Positions 26,072 through 35,493 of a DNA stretch of 64,000 bases are shown here, in pieces. The translations under genes and the position numbers were made by a program. Within the stretch, counting starts at the first letter, position 1; each line of letters begins with the position of its first letter. The stretch comes from GCA-2720865 sp047630275. GTDB taxonomy: Bacteria > Bdellovibrionota > Bacteriovoracia > Bacteriovoracales > Bacteriovoracaceae. The notes beneath the pieces were generated by a model, which was not told where the DNA came from, made no database searches, and saw only the letters and a list, made by a program, of their open reading frames with translations. The stretch covers positions 248,001-312,000 of the forward strand of contig JBLHVN010000002.1 in assembly GCA_047630275.1 (NCBI GenBank). Direction: 5' to 3'.

Positions 26072-26611
26072 TTAGAAGGGAATTTCTTCTGCTAGGGAGG
26101 TGTCTACTAAACCTTTAACCATGACGTGGGTAATAAAGGGAAACATTAAGAAGACGCCGCCCTCAGCTTTAACCTTTTTCCAGTATTCAATAGTTCTTTT
26201 AGGAACCTCTTCTAATTCCTTATATGAGTCCACTTCTAACTTTCTCACTTCGTGAGCTTCGACCTTAAAGCTTTTATCCTTCCTGGTTAAATCGCGGTCA
26301 AAAACAATAGCCTCGTAATGTGAGGTGATATCTTTTACTGAGAACTTATAAAAAGACTTTCTACTTAACACCAGGTCCTCATTATACTTTCTTAACTCTT
26401 TTATAATTATACGAGGGTCTAGGGCCGAGAACTGAACAACGTCATTCCACAGACAATTAAGAAGTGGAAAACTTTGCTGAATAAGTTCTTCCCGACCAAT
26501 ATACTTTTTTGAATATCCTTGGAAGAGCTCCTTATCTTTATCCATTTGATTTAAAGGAATTAAAGACTTACCTTCCATGTTCGTTGGTTTTAAGTGGTAA
26601 ATAAAGCTCAT
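26072..26611 (-). CDS. Conserved cytoplasmic protein of unknown function
   Basis: This 179-residue soluble protein starts FIYHLKPTNMEGKSLIPLNQ and contains a distinctive CLWNDVVQFSALDPRII block (about 53-69). The wording of these blocks suggests a conserved family of unknown function rather than an orphan, but I cannot name it. There is no signal peptide or membrane segment. No strong Shine-Dalgarno sequence is seen. It diverges from the DUF3617 gene. Confidence 0.6.
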   Translation of the reverse strand: MSFIYHLKPTNMEGKSLIPLNQMDKDKELFQGYSKKYIGREELIQQSFPLLNCLWNDVVQFSALDPRIIIKELRKYNEDLVLSRKSFYKFSVKDITSHYEAIVFDRDLTRKDKSFKVEAHEVRKLEVDSYKELEEVPKRTIEYWKKVKAEGGVFLMFPFITHVMVKGLVDTSLAEEIPF

Positions 26612-26706
26612 GCTAAAATCTTATCAAGTTTACGGGGTTTGTCATAATTAATAATATTAAATCTTATAATCTTGGCTATAATAAAGAAAACAATTAGGGG
26701 CCCTCA

Positions 26707-27213
26707 ATGAAATACATAATCCTTACTCTCTTTATTATTCCTTCTCTTTCTCTTGCAGCAACTAAGATGGTTCCCTTAGATATGAAACCAGGGCTTTGGG
26801 AATACAAGACTGACATAGGAACGGATTCAATCATGGCCCAGGCCATGGCGAACATTCCAGAGGCTCAACGGGCCATGATGAAGAAGATGCTTGAAGCCAA
26901 GATGAAAGATGTTAATAAGCCAGTCAAACAATGCTTAACTTTGGATCAAATCAAAAACCCTGAAAAGCAATTCAAAGAGGCCTTAACAAAGAATGACAAT
27001 ATGAAGGATTGTAAGATGCTAGCAAAGAAAAGCACTGACAAACTCTTTGAAGGAAATCTAAATTGCCCAAAATCAGGAAGAAATATTTATATCAAGGTTG
27101 TTGTTAAGAGCCCTAAACATATTATAAATGACGTCAAGATGCCCATGGGAGGAGGATCTCCAAAATTGATTCAATCCGTTGGTCGCTGGATCTCTTCGAG
27201 CTGTCCTAAATAA
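26707..27213 (+). CDS. DUF3617 exported protein
   Basis: This 168-residue protein has a signal peptide (cleavage after LAA, about residue 18). The mature start MKPGLWEYKTDIG is the DUF3617 signature, followed by a Met/Ala-rich helical insert (AQAMANIPEAQRAMMKKMLE) and cysteines in KQCLT, KDCKM, LNCPK and SSCPK. The function of the family is unknown; members are periplasmic. AGGGG precedes the ATG. Confidence 0.75.
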   Translation: MKYIILTLFIIPSLSLAATKMVPLDMKPGLWEYKTDIGTDSIMAQAMANIPEAQRAMMKKMLEAKMKDVNKPVKQCLTLDQIKNPEKQFKEALTKNDNMKDCKMLAKKSTDKLFEGNLNCPKSGRNIYIKVVVKSPKHIINDVKMPMGGGSPKLIQSVGRWISSSCPK

Positions 27214-27326
27214 GTTTATTCATAAATTATACTTATAACAGTCATATAAATATCTAATTATATTTATACATCTTTCTATCCTATATTCCTCAAAGACGCC
27301 GCCTAGGCACAACTTGAGGAGAGAGA

Positions 27327-27833
27327 ATGAAGACATTAACAATTTTATTATTTGGTTTATTAAGTATCAATATGGCCTCAGCACAGAGGTTCGACTCTAG
27401 TAACGAGGTAGTCTTAGAAGTACTTTTAGACACCAGTCAGTCAACTGTTCTAAAGATTGAAAAGGACACTTTTATTCCCAATATCATGGGCTACGCTTGT
27501 CCTGTTCCCGCTATTAACTTGAACCGTCATAATGTTTGGGAGCGTGCTTTAAGGCATAATAAGTTCGCGGGATTTGGAGTAAGGTCATTCGCCCTTCAAA
27601 TTAAAGACCCCAACATGCGTTTTTGTGACTGGCCTATTGCCACGGAGGTCTTTGGTGAGAACTTTATTGTTGGCGCTGAAGTAAAACTAGAAATAAGAAC
27701 CCTCCGCGAACTAGTCAAGTTCACAGATCATACAGGCGCGGAGAGAGTCATCCTGAGAGAGACCATTTCAAGCTCTCTCAATAACAAAGAATTGTTTTCA
27801 CAAGCCCGAGTTGAACTAACAGCTCGTCAATAA
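27327..27833 (+). CDS. Exported protein of unknown function
   Basis: This 168-residue protein has a signal peptide (cleavage after ASA, about residue 19) and a beta-rich mature domain with two cysteines (YACPVP, RFCDWP). GAGGAGAGAG precedes the ATG. A probable terminator lies after the stop. No family is recognised. Confidence 0.65.
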   Translation: MKTLTILLFGLLSINMASAQRFDSSNEVVLEVLLDTSQSTVLKIEKDTFIPNIMGYACPVPAINLNRHNVWERALRHNKFAGFGVRSFALQIKDPNMRFCDWPIATEVFGENFIVGAEVKLEIRTLRELVKFTDHTGAERVILRETISSSLNNKELFSQARVELTARQ

Positions 27834-27845
27834 GATCTCTCCCAC

Positions 27846-27867
27846 GGGGGGTCAGAGATGGCCCTCC
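27846..27867 (+). terminator. Intrinsic terminator
   Basis: The stem GGGGGGTC/GGCCCTCC (8 pairs, two of them G-T) with loop AGAGAT is followed by TCTTTTCTT. It is placed 13 bases after the exported protein's stop and before the opposing PiT gene. Confidence 0.7.
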
Positions 27868-27874
27868 TCTTTTC

Positions 27875-29005
27875 TTAAAGAATCTTCATCAACCCCATTC
27901 CTAAAATAAATCCGAGAGGAAGTGTCGTAACCCACGCCAAAAGAATCTGCCCTATTATATTAAATTTACCTTTCTTAGTGATGGCCGCAATACCAAAGAT
28001 AGATCCGCATGAAACATGGGTTGTGCTTACAGGAACCCCCATCTTTGAAGCAACAAAGACCATAAAGGCCGTAACTAGATTGGCGCTAAAGGCCTGACCA
28101 CTATTCATTGTTGTGACCTTATCTCCCATAGTAACGGCTATCTTTCTAGAATGAATTAGCCCACCGATCATCATAAAGAGCCCAACCATAAGGATTGAAG
28201 TTTGAAGCTCAAAGCGAGAGCCTATCAAAAGAAGGGCGGCTATCTTAGGAGTGTCATTAAGTCCTCTAGAGAAACTGACTAATCCCCCAGATATGATATG
28301 AAGAGAGTCTAAGACTTTCTTTGCTGAGATACCAAGCACTCTTCCAGAATAAGAGCTCTTACAATAGATTCCATTATCAATAGTGATACTTGGGAAATTC
28401 CCTTCTTTCGCCATCATCCGAAGAGCCTCTGTTGGACCACTAACAACTGAAGGAATAGTAGCAATTGTTTTCTCTCCAATACAGATACAAGTCTCTTCTT
28501 CGACCTTTAAGTACTCTCTATATCTTTTAAATAATGGATAAAGAATAATAGCTAAGAGAAAAGAGATAACAGGGCCACCTATAAGAGGCAAAAAGAATTT
28601 ATTAGCGAGCTGAGAGAAGTTAATCCCCGTCTTAGATGCCATAAAGCCTGCTCCAGAGAGAGCCCCCACTAAAGCATGAGTTGTTGAAACTGGTAGTCCT
28701 ATAAAGGTAGCGAGCATAACAGTTAAAGCAGCTCCAAGACCAACTGCTACGGGAAAAGTTTCCAATTGAATGACTTCTTCAGGAACAAGACCTGCCCCTT
28801 TGAAGACAATGATCAATTCACTGGCAAAATAAAGGGCGGTTAAAGAACCTAGGACAGTGGCCAAAGTGGTCCAGCCGAGAGCTTTTTTATAGCTTAAGGT
28901 TTTAGAGCCGTAGAGAGTCGCCACTCCCTTAAAGTTATCATTCGCTCCGTTGGCATAGGCCAAAAAAAGGGCAAATATCAGTATGAATACTAGTAACAAA
29001 GTCAT
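27875..29005 (-). CDS. Low-affinity inorganic phosphate transporter, PiT family
   Basis: This 376-residue membrane protein has about ten helices and the two inverted PiT signature repeats: GANDNFKGVATLYGSKTL (N-terminal half) with STTHALVGALSGAG, and RGLNDTPKIAALLLIG (C-terminal half) with VPVSTTHVSCGSIFGI. The family imports metal-phosphate by H+ or Na+ symport. No PhoU-like gene is adjacent. A central cytoplasmic loop contains a paired Cys (CICIGE). Confidence 0.92.
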   Translation of the reverse strand: MTLLLVFILIFALFLAYANGANDNFKGVATLYGSKTLSYKKALGWTTLATVLGSLTALYFASELIIVFKGAGLVPEEVIQLETFPVAVGLGAALTVMLATFIGLPVSTTHALVGALSGAGFMASKTGINFSQLANKFFLPLIGGPVISFLLAIILYPLFKRYREYLKVEEETCICIGEKTIATIPSVVSGPTEALRMMAKEGNFPSITIDNGIYCKSSYSGRVLGISAKKVLDSLHIISGGLVSFSRGLNDTPKIAALLLIGSRFELQTSILMVGLFMMIGGLIHSRKIAVTMGDKVTTMNSGQAFSANLVTAFMVFVASKMGVPVSTTHVSCGSIFGIAAITKKGKFNIIGQILLAWVTTLPLGFILGMGLMKIL

Positions 29006-29149
29006 GATTCCTTCCTATAAGGGTAAGTGTAGGAACAACTCGATTTGTTACAAAAACGCTTATTTTAGTCTAATTTCTTCTCCATCACTATATCTGTCGT
29101 CTCATAATTTAATCATCCTTCTGTAGCTACCCAAAAAAATAATGCCCCC

Positions 29150-30394
29150 ATGGCGCTTCCCTTGCTAGAATATTCCATGGTTTCACAGGATCAGTACCAT
29201 AGTAATATTACAAAGATTTGCCTTCATTCATTTATGACAGGCCTTAGGCCTTTTTTACCTATCCTCTTTGTTTTTCTAAAAGACCTAGATTACAGCTACC
29301 TTCAAATCGGAACTCTCTTTTCCGTCATGGCCTTTACTTCTTTAATCTTTGAAATTCCTGCCGGGTCATTTGCTGATAAGTATGGCTCAAAGTACTGCTT
29401 ACTTCTTTCAACTTTGATGCTGGGGACGGCCTTTTACTTAGTCGGCTCTATTGAACGTTATGACTTTATGATTCTTACCTTTGCTCTTTGGGGAGCTAGT
29501 AAGTCCTTTTATTCTGGAGCGGATACGACTTTAATCATCGAGTCTCTAAAAGAGTGTGGAAAGTTAGAAAAGACCTCAAAGTACTTAAGTAAGAAGTGGG
29601 CCTGCTTTTATTATGGACTGGCCTGCGGAGGGCTACTTTGTCCTCTTTTTATAAAGTTTGATTCTGCTTATGCTTTTTATTTTTCGGCCATCCTTTACTA
29701 CCTTTCAATTCCTGTTTTGATGACTATCAAGCAGCCTCCTCTGGATAAAGAAGCTCATGCTTCAATTCATCATATAAAGTCAGTAGGTGCTTACTTCACT
29801 TTTATAAAAGACGGTGTTCACTATCTTCTAAGGCATAGAACGGTTAAGTATCTTCTTCTTTTCGCGGTCATGTTTAGCACTTGTTCCATGATCTTTTTTC
29901 AGTACCTGCAAATCATGCTTCTTGAAGCAGGAATTGCTAAGATTAACTTTGGCTTCTTCTATGCTGGCTTTACTTTAACTGCGGCCTTAGCTTCTCAGAA
30001 GGCCCATACTTTAGATAGAATCCTCGGTGAAAAGATGACGATCTATCTTCTCTTAGCATTATCTTTGATTTCTCTTTTTGGAATAAAGTTCTTTATCTTA
30101 TTTCCGCTAGCGCTTTTTCCCATTATGGCCATGCAGCTTCAAGCGGGCACCTTTATTCCTATTATGAGTAATTATTTAAATCATCATATAGAATCTCATC
30201 ATCGGGCCACCTTAAATAGTATTAAGTCTTTTGTGGGGGGATTACTGATGGCAGTATGCTCGCCTATTGTGGGACTTATCTCTGATAGCTATGACTTTAG
30301 AACAGCCTTATTTTGCCTAGGCTGTTTTCTGATACTTATCGCTTTAGGGCCGGCCTTAAAGATTAGTGATAGAATCCGCAGGAAAGCCCTTTAA
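29150..30394 (+). CDS. MFS transporter of unknown substrate
   Basis: This 414-residue protein has about 12 hydrophobic segments. The MFS loop motif appears as GSFADKYGSKYCLLL between segments 2 and 3. EIPAGSFADKYG resembles the small group of bacterial MFS proteins annotated as uncharacterised or macrolide-type exporters. The ATG at 29177 (tenth codon) is an alternative start and neither has a strong Shine-Dalgarno sequence. It ends adjacent (0-base gap) to the stop of the opposing outer-membrane protein gene. Confidence 0.8.
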   Translation: MALPLLEYSMVSQDQYHSNITKICLHSFMTGLRPFLPILFVFLKDLDYSYLQIGTLFSVMAFTSLIFEIPAGSFADKYGSKYCLLLSTLMLGTAFYLVGSIERYDFMILTFALWGASKSFYSGADTTLIIESLKECGKLEKTSKYLSKKWACFYYGLACGGLLCPLFIKFDSAYAFYFSAILYYLSIPVLMTIKQPPLDKEAHASIHHIKSVGAYFTFIKDGVHYLLRHRTVKYLLLFAVMFSTCSMIFFQYLQIMLLEAGIAKINFGFFYAGFTLTAALASQKAHTLDRILGEKMTIYLLLALSLISLFGIKFFILFPLALFPIMAMQLQAGTFIPIMSNYLNHHIESHHRATLNSIKSFVGGLLMAVCSPIVGLISDSYDFRTALFCLGCFLILIALGPALKISDRIRRKAL

Positions 30395-31285
30395 TTAGTT
30401 CCAGTTCAGACCAAAGCTAAAATTATGTTGATGATCAGTGCTTGGTAGGTCTTGAACTTCTTTTCGGCGCTTATCAACTAAGACACTATTTTTATAAGAG
30501 ATGCTCATATAATCATTAAGGGCGTAGGAAAGTTTTATCTCGTTAGTAAAGAGGAAGTCTCTATTTGCAGCATTAGCTTTATCAAAGGGCTTAATCTCTT
30601 TCCATCTGGCTTCTTCAGTGAAAGTGAAGTTGCCATAGCTGACCCCAATATTAAACTTAAACACGTGAAGCAAGGCCCTTTCAACTATCTTATTAACAAC
30701 AGGATTACCTAAGGCATCAACATCGGGATCGTAATGTTCAAGGTAATTATAGGTAGGAAGATAACTTAAGCTTAACTCTGTTAAAGTATCATTTTCGTAA
30801 ATATCCCATTTGATACCAAGAGGAGCCAATTCAGCATTGTACTTTTGTACGTAAATATCATTTTCTTTGGTTTTGATTAAGCTTAGATCACTAGTATAGC
30901 CAACATGACCAAGGATTTTGTTTACATCAAACTCTTGAGAGATATTAACCGATGTTTCCCTCACAACTGTTTTAGAAAAAAGGTCCACTTGCCTATCGTA
31001 AGTGTGGGAGTACTTTAAGAGGTATTCAATATTCTCTTGATCTACATTTCCAAACTCGAGGGACCAATCAACTTCAAGTTCTTTATCAAGAGATTTATAA
31101 GAGAGGGTATCAAGATTGGCCTGAAGATGAACATTCTTCCAATTATCTTTACTGAAGACCGAGTCTTTTGCTTTTAGTGCATCAGTCTTTTCATCCATCT
31201 GCATAACCTTTAAAGGCTCTTTCTCTTCTATTGCAAATAGAGAATGGCTAGTAAGAAGCATGCTTAAAATTAGACTTATTTTCAT
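30395..31285 (-). CDS. Predicted outer-membrane beta-barrel protein (DUF481-like)
   Basis: This 296-residue protein starts at ATG 31285, where a signal peptide begins (MKISLILSMLLTSHSLFA). The longer frame adds 13 residues without function. A charged lead of about 50 residues precedes alternating hydrophilic-hydrophobic strands and ends FSFGLNW-N, like an outer-membrane barrel terminus. The strand pattern resembles DUF481/YdiY proteins. No ligand is suggested. Confidence 0.65.
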   Translation of the reverse strand: MKISLILSMLLTSHSLFAIEEKEPLKVMQMDEKTDALKAKDSVFSKDNWKNVHLQANLDTLSYKSLDKELEVDWSLEFGNVDQENIEYLLKYSHTYDRQVDLFSKTVVRETSVNISQEFDVNKILGHVGYTSDLSLIKTKENDIYVQKYNAELAPLGIKWDIYENDTLTELSLSYLPTYNYLEHYDPDVDALGNPVVNKIVERALLHVFKFNIGVSYGNFTFTEEARWKEIKPFDKANAANRDFLFTNEIKLSYALNDYMSISYKNSVLVDKRRKEVQDLPSTDHQHNFSFGLNWN

Positions 31286-31374
31286 ACTCTCATGATAAAG
31301 CGGCATCGTTTTTTTTACTATCATATAAATATTTTTCCCCTAGTATGAATATAAATAAAAATCGGGGAGATTTA

Positions 31375-32538
31375 ATGAAGCAAATTATTTTGTTGTTGAG
31401 CATTCTATTGTCATTTTCAGCCATGGGCATTTCACCAACAGTTAGTAAATTAGAGTCAGATACAAGAGGATTGAAATCCGATCTTAGCCGAGTCCAAGGA
31501 AAGCTAGATCATCTCAAAAAGAGGTTAACTGACCTAGAAGAAAAGCTCCTTATCCCCTCTCATATTGCCAATGACCTAAGTGATCTTGACGAGAGCATGT
31601 CTACGGTAAAAAAGGTTTCCACGGTTGCTGGTTTTGTTCCCCCTATAAAAACCGAAGCTGAAGCGGTTACTGATGGAATCGATGAAATTCAGCCACCTGT
31701 TACAAAGTCTAAAGACATTATGCAGAAGATCGCTGATACCATAGAGCCCATTCGCCAAAAAGTGATAGTGGCCAGGGATCAAATTGCCAAGCTAGAAGGT
31801 AAGATCAGCCAATTCAATTCTCAAAAGATCTCCCCCTTTTATCAAAAGGTATTAGCCGCTCAAAGCTGTGTTGATAAAGCCGTCCCTGCGAAGAATTCTT
31901 GCATGCAAGAAAAGCTAGATAAGAATGCCAACCCAGCTGATAAGTTAGTCGCTGCTGCAGACAAAGGCTTAGAAACTCTTCTTAATGATATTAATAAAGT
32001 CGACTCCATGCTTGAATCAATTGAAAGTCCCTTAAAGGCGATTGGAGCTTTAATAAGTGGGATTAATTTCTTAGAGCATGGCTTTCGAATCATGATCGAT
32101 CCTTTTTTAGACCTAGAGAAACTTTTGAAGAAGCATTTTACAGTTAAATTTTCTTACCCAAACTTTCGTCATCCATGGAAAAAGAAGTGGGTCAAGATAA
32201 AGCTAAGCGGTGCTCAGATCATCAAAGGCATCAATCATATTATTAAAGAGATCAAGAATAAATTGAGAGGTGCGCTCTATAAAGCGGCTAAGCTCTTCGG
32301 TCTTAAAAAATTAGCTAAGAAGTTCTTTAAGTTATTAGATAATCCACTGAAGATCATCCTCAAGAAATTACACCTTAAGATTAAGATCAAGATTAAGGGC
32401 TTAGGTGGTCTCCATGGCCTAGGGCTGAAACTTGAAAACCCTCTTAAGAATCTTTCTCTGGCCTTAAAAGGATTTGATGTAAAACTAGAGACCCCTAAGA
32501 TAACCGCTTGCGGTGAACTCTCAAAGCTGTGTAAATAA
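31375..32538 (+). CDS. Exported coiled-coil protein with a basic amphipathic C-terminus
   Basis: This 387-residue protein starts at ATG 31375, fixed by GGGGAGA 4 bases upstream. A signal peptide ends near residue 19. A heptad-rich coiled coil follows (about 22-60), then a helical region, then a strongly basic part (about 245-360) with Lys/Ile/Leu repeats such as KIKIKIKGLGGLHGLGLK and KKHF...HPWKKKWVKIKL. Three cysteines are present. I know no family. The basic amphipathic end could bind membranes, lipopolysaccharide or nucleic acid; that is inference. A strong bidirectional terminator follows. Confidence 0.65.
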   Translation: MKQIILLLSILLSFSAMGISPTVSKLESDTRGLKSDLSRVQGKLDHLKKRLTDLEEKLLIPSHIANDLSDLDESMSTVKKVSTVAGFVPPIKTEAEAVTDGIDEIQPPVTKSKDIMQKIADTIEPIRQKVIVARDQIAKLEGKISQFNSQKISPFYQKVLAAQSCVDKAVPAKNSCMQEKLDKNANPADKLVAAADKGLETLLNDINKVDSMLESIESPLKAIGALISGINFLEHGFRIMIDPFLDLEKLLKKHFTVKFSYPNFRHPWKKKWVKIKLSGAQIIKGINHIIKEIKNKLRGALYKAAKLFGLKKLAKKFFKLLDNPLKIILKKLHLKIKIKIKGLGGLHGLGLKLENPLKNLSLALKGFDVKLETPKITACGELSKLCK

Positions 32539-32545
32539 ATGAATC

Positions 32546-32570
32546 AAGGTCTCTAGGAAATAGAGGCCTT
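32546..32570. terminator. Bidirectional intrinsic terminator
   Basis: The 10-bp stem AAGGTCTCTA/TAGAGGCCTT (one G-T pair) with loop GGAAA is followed by TTATTTT. It ends directly at the stop codon of the opposing lipoprotein gene and is 7 bases past the coiled-coil protein's stop. Confidence 0.85.
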
Positions 32571-33179
32571 TTATTTTAATAATGAATGAGAAATTTCAAT
32601 CGCCTTATCCATATCAGGCAACTCAGTGATCTCTGAAACGAGCTGACGGTGCCTTATAATTCCCTTTTTATCTAAAACAAGAACAGCTCTGGTTAACAGC
32701 TCCTTATCTCTAATGAGAAGTCCCGTTTTCTTTCCAAACTTTCCATATTTATAATCTGAATAGTATCTAATGTTCGTGAGCTTTGCCTCCTTAGCAAACC
32801 TCATCTGGGCCATGGGCAGATCTCTTGAAATAGTCACAAGATCAACTTCGGGGCTAATAGCTTTAGACTCACCTAAGATATGGGTTTGTTCCTCACATAC
32901 TTTAGTATCGATAGAGGGCACTATGCTGATGATAGTGACCTTATTCTTAAAATCAAAACCAAGCCCGGTCCCCTTTGCCTTTTCTATAAAATTATCTCCA
33001 ACATCAATTGATCCTTTATAAAGCCTCAAGCTATTCCCTCGAGCTTTTACAGCAGTCCCGGGTCTGATGGACTTGTGATTTACCTTTAAAGAGGGTTTAG
33101 AAGGGGCCTGCTCTTTCTTTTGCGAAGCGCAGGAGAGAGTCATAAGAATTATTGATAGTGAGATAAGTTTTGTTTTCAT
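32571..33179 (-). CDS. Lipid-anchored thiol peroxidase-like protein lacking the resolving Cys
   Basis: This 202-residue lipoprotein starts at ATG 33179 (a second ATG two codons upstream is possible); lipobox MTLSC gives Cys17. The rest aligns with Tpx: peroxidatic Cys95 in VPSIDTKVCEEQTH and the RDLPMAQMRF motif. At the position of the Tpx resolving Cys (RFC) it has Ala129 (RFA), so it would work as a 1-Cys enzyme or need an outside thiol. RAVLVLDKKG also matches Tpx. The membrane anchor places it in the envelope, unlike the cytoplasmic tpx at 16202-16699. Confidence 0.85.
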   Translation of the reverse strand: MKTKLISLSIILMTLSCASQKKEQAPSKPSLKVNHKSIRPGTAVKARGNSLRLYKGSIDVGDNFIEKAKGTGLGFDFKNKVTIISIVPSIDTKVCEEQTHILGESKAISPEVDLVTISRDLPMAQMRFAKEAKLTNIRYYSDYKYGKFGKKTGLLIRDKELLTRAVLVLDKKGIIRHRQLVSEITELPDMDKAIEISHSLLK

Positions 33180-33265
33180 AGGCAAATTATAGGAAAAGGA
33201 GGAGCATTTGCAAAACTGAATATAATGCTTGGTGCCTAATGTTTAATTATGCTAGGTTCCTTTTT

Positions 33266-34639
33266 ATGAGCAACCAATTTAGAGACTTTGATTTAAAGGA
33301 AGAACTCCTTAAGAACCTAGAAGAACTAGGCTTTGATAAGATGACTCCTATTCAGGAAAAATCTCTTCCATTGGCCCTTAAGGGGGATGATCTCATAGGT
33401 CAGGCCAAGACAGGAAGCGGGAAGACCGCTGCCTTTTCTCTTGGCATCTTAAATGACTTAAAAGTGAAGATTCAATCCCCACAGGCCCTTATTCTTTGCC
33501 CTACTCGTGAACTTGCTGAACAGGTGGCCGTAGAGATTAGAAAACTGGCCCGCATGCTTAAGAATGTTAAGGTTGTCACCATCACTGGAGGCACCGGTTA
33601 TCATCACCAAGAAAGCTCTCTAGATCATGGGTCTCATATCATTGTGGGCACCCCTGGAAGAGTGGCTAAATTAATCAAGACAAAGTTCATAACTCTCCGA
33701 GAGATTAAGACCTTTGTTTTAGATGAAGCAGATCGAATGCTTGATATGGGTTTTTATGATGAAATAATGGGAATTGAATCTCTTCTTTCAGAAAACCGAC
33801 AAACACTCCTCTTTTCAGCCACCTTTCCTGAAGCGATTGTTAAATTAAGTGAAAATGTTCAGCGCTCCGCTACTATGATTAAGATCGATTCTCTTCATGA
33901 AGAAGGAAATATCCTTCAGCATTTTTACCGTCTAGAAAGTCACAAAGATAAAAATAAGGCTGTCCTAAGATTGTTAAGTAGTTTTCTCCCAGAGCGTTCG
34001 ATCATCTTTTGCAAAACGAAAGTAATCACTAAGAATCTAACAAAGTTCTTAAAAGAAAATGGCCTCTTAGCTGAAGGTATCCATGGAGACCTTGATCAAA
34101 AAGACCGTACGAAAGTTTTAACAAAATTCTCAAATCAGAGTTTATCTATCTTAGTGGCCACTGATGTCGCCGCCAGAGGCCTTGATATAAAAGATTTATC
34201 AGCTGTCATCAATTATGATTTACCAATGGACTCAGAAGACTACGTCCACAGGATAGGAAGAACCGGACGAGCGGGAAAGAAAGGACTGGCCTTTAGTTTT
34301 TATTTAGAACCTGAGGAGTACCGCTTAGAGGAAATCTCAGAGATCTTACAAAAAGAATGCCCCCACTCAGAGCTTCCAGAACTTAAAGAATTTGAAATGA
34401 TCCCTCCTATGAAGACTCTTTTCATAGCTGGTGGAAAAAAACAAAAACTAAGACCTGGAGATATCCTAGGGGCCATGGTCAAAGAAGCGGGCCTTGAGCC
34501 CAATGATGTTGGAGATATTTCTATCCTTCCTATCACAACCTATGTGGCCGTTAAGAAAGAGAAGATCAATCAGGCCATCTCAAAGCTAAGTAGTGGAAAG
34601 ATCAAAAACCGAAGCTTTAGAATAGGTTATGTGGACTAA
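33266..34639 (+). CDS. dbpA: DEAD-box RNA helicase DbpA
   Basis: This 457-residue helicase starts at ATG 33266, matching the DbpA N-terminus; a longer frame adds 9 residues. Motifs seen: Q motif (MTPIQEKSLPLAL), AKTGSGKT, PTRELAEQ, DEAD, SAT, RGLDI and HRIGRTGRAGKKG. The C-terminal domain (about 385-457) is the DbpA RNA-binding module, with KTLFIAGGKKQKLRPGDILGA-type wording. This module binds helix 92 of 23S rRNA during 50S assembly. Monocistronic. Confidence 0.93.
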   Translation: MSNQFRDFDLKEELLKNLEELGFDKMTPIQEKSLPLALKGDDLIGQAKTGSGKTAAFSLGILNDLKVKIQSPQALILCPTRELAEQVAVEIRKLARMLKNVKVVTITGGTGYHHQESSLDHGSHIIVGTPGRVAKLIKTKFITLREIKTFVLDEADRMLDMGFYDEIMGIESLLSENRQTLLFSATFPEAIVKLSENVQRSATMIKIDSLHEEGNILQHFYRLESHKDKNKAVLRLLSSFLPERSIIFCKTKVITKNLTKFLKENGLLAEGIHGDLDQKDRTKVLTKFSNQSLSILVATDVAARGLDIKDLSAVINYDLPMDSEDYVHRIGRTGRAGKKGLAFSFYLEPEEYRLEEISEILQKECPHSELPELKEFEMIPPMKTLFIAGGKKQKLRPGDILGAMVKEAGLEPNDVGDISILPITTYVAVKKEKINQAISKLSSGKIKNRSFRIGYVD

Positions 34640-34671
34640 GCAACTTTCCTTGGCAATTAAAATTAAGCTTA

Positions 34672-35493
34672 CTAAAGATCAGATTTAGGAAACTTACCTT
34701 CTTTCCACTTCTTCTTCGCCTCTTCAATATTATCAAAAGAATGAGAAGAAAAATTCCACCAAACACTGGGCTTCTCTTTAAACTCTTCTCCTCCAAATAT
34801 CATAAATTCACTAGCACCAATTGAATCTACTTTTATCTCAGATCCCTTTTGAAAGATAACCATCGTTCCAGGTTCAATCTTGTTAGATTCAATCTCAAGA
34901 GTTCCTTTTATCAAGTAAACACCAGCTTCTTGATCAGATCCTAATTCTATCTTTAATTGAGAAGTTTTATGAGACTTAGCACTTAGATAAAAGATGTCTG
35001 AATGAACTGGTATAGGAGATTCTGCTCCAAGAAATGATCCAACGATTAACCTAAGATCAACCCCTGAACAATTGAGCTCTGGAAGCTCATCCTCTTTAAT
35101 ATGAACGAAACTAGGGGCTATCTTTTCTTTAGCTTTAGGTAAAGCAACCCAAAGTTGAATCCCCTCAAGAGAAGTATTTCTTGCCCTCTCGCTATGAACG
35201 ATTCCAGCCCCCGCAGTCATCCAATTCACTTCCCCAGGTTTTATAAGCTGTTCATTTCCTAAGCTGTCCCTATGAAGAATCTCTCCGGAGAAAAGATAAG
35301 TTACAGTAGCTAGACCGATATGGGGATGAGGCCTCACAAGCATTTCTTTATTTCCATCTAAAGTAACTGGCCCCATATGATCCCAAAAGATAAAGGGCCC
35401 TACCATTTTCTTTTTCTTATCTGGAAGTGAGCGACGGACTGAAAATCCGTCGCCTAATTCTTTTGTTAATGGTTTTATAATCGCTTCAATCAT
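34672..35493 (-). CDS. Pirin family protein (bicupin)
   Basis: This 273-residue protein has two cupin halves. The first contains the metal-binding cluster RPHPHIGLATVTYL and VNWMTAGAGIVHSER typical of pirins. Bacterial pirins have quercetinase-like or regulatory roles, and the true function here is unknown. The start codon shares one base with the stop codon of the YceI gene (TAATG), so they form a coupled operon. A LysR gene diverges from this operon. Confidence 0.9.
   Translation of the reverse strand: MIEAIIKPLTKELGDGFSVRRSLPDKKKKMVGPFIFWDHMGPVTLDGNKEMLVRPHPHIGLATVTYLFSGEILHRDSLGNEQLIKPGEVNWMTAGAGIVHSERARNTSLEGIQLWVALPKAKEKIAPSFVHIKEDELPELNCSGVDLRLIVGSFLGAESPIPVHSDIFYLSAKSHKTSQLKIELGSDQEAGVYLIKGTLEIESNKIEPGTMVIFQKGSEIKVDSIGASEFMIFGGEEFKEKPSVWWNFSSHSFDNIEEAKKKWKEGKFPKSDL

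Noticed and set aside
29150..30394. Reading the MFS gene as a macrolide-efflux gene
   Set aside because: The motifs fit MFS in general; nothing in the sequence supports a named substrate.
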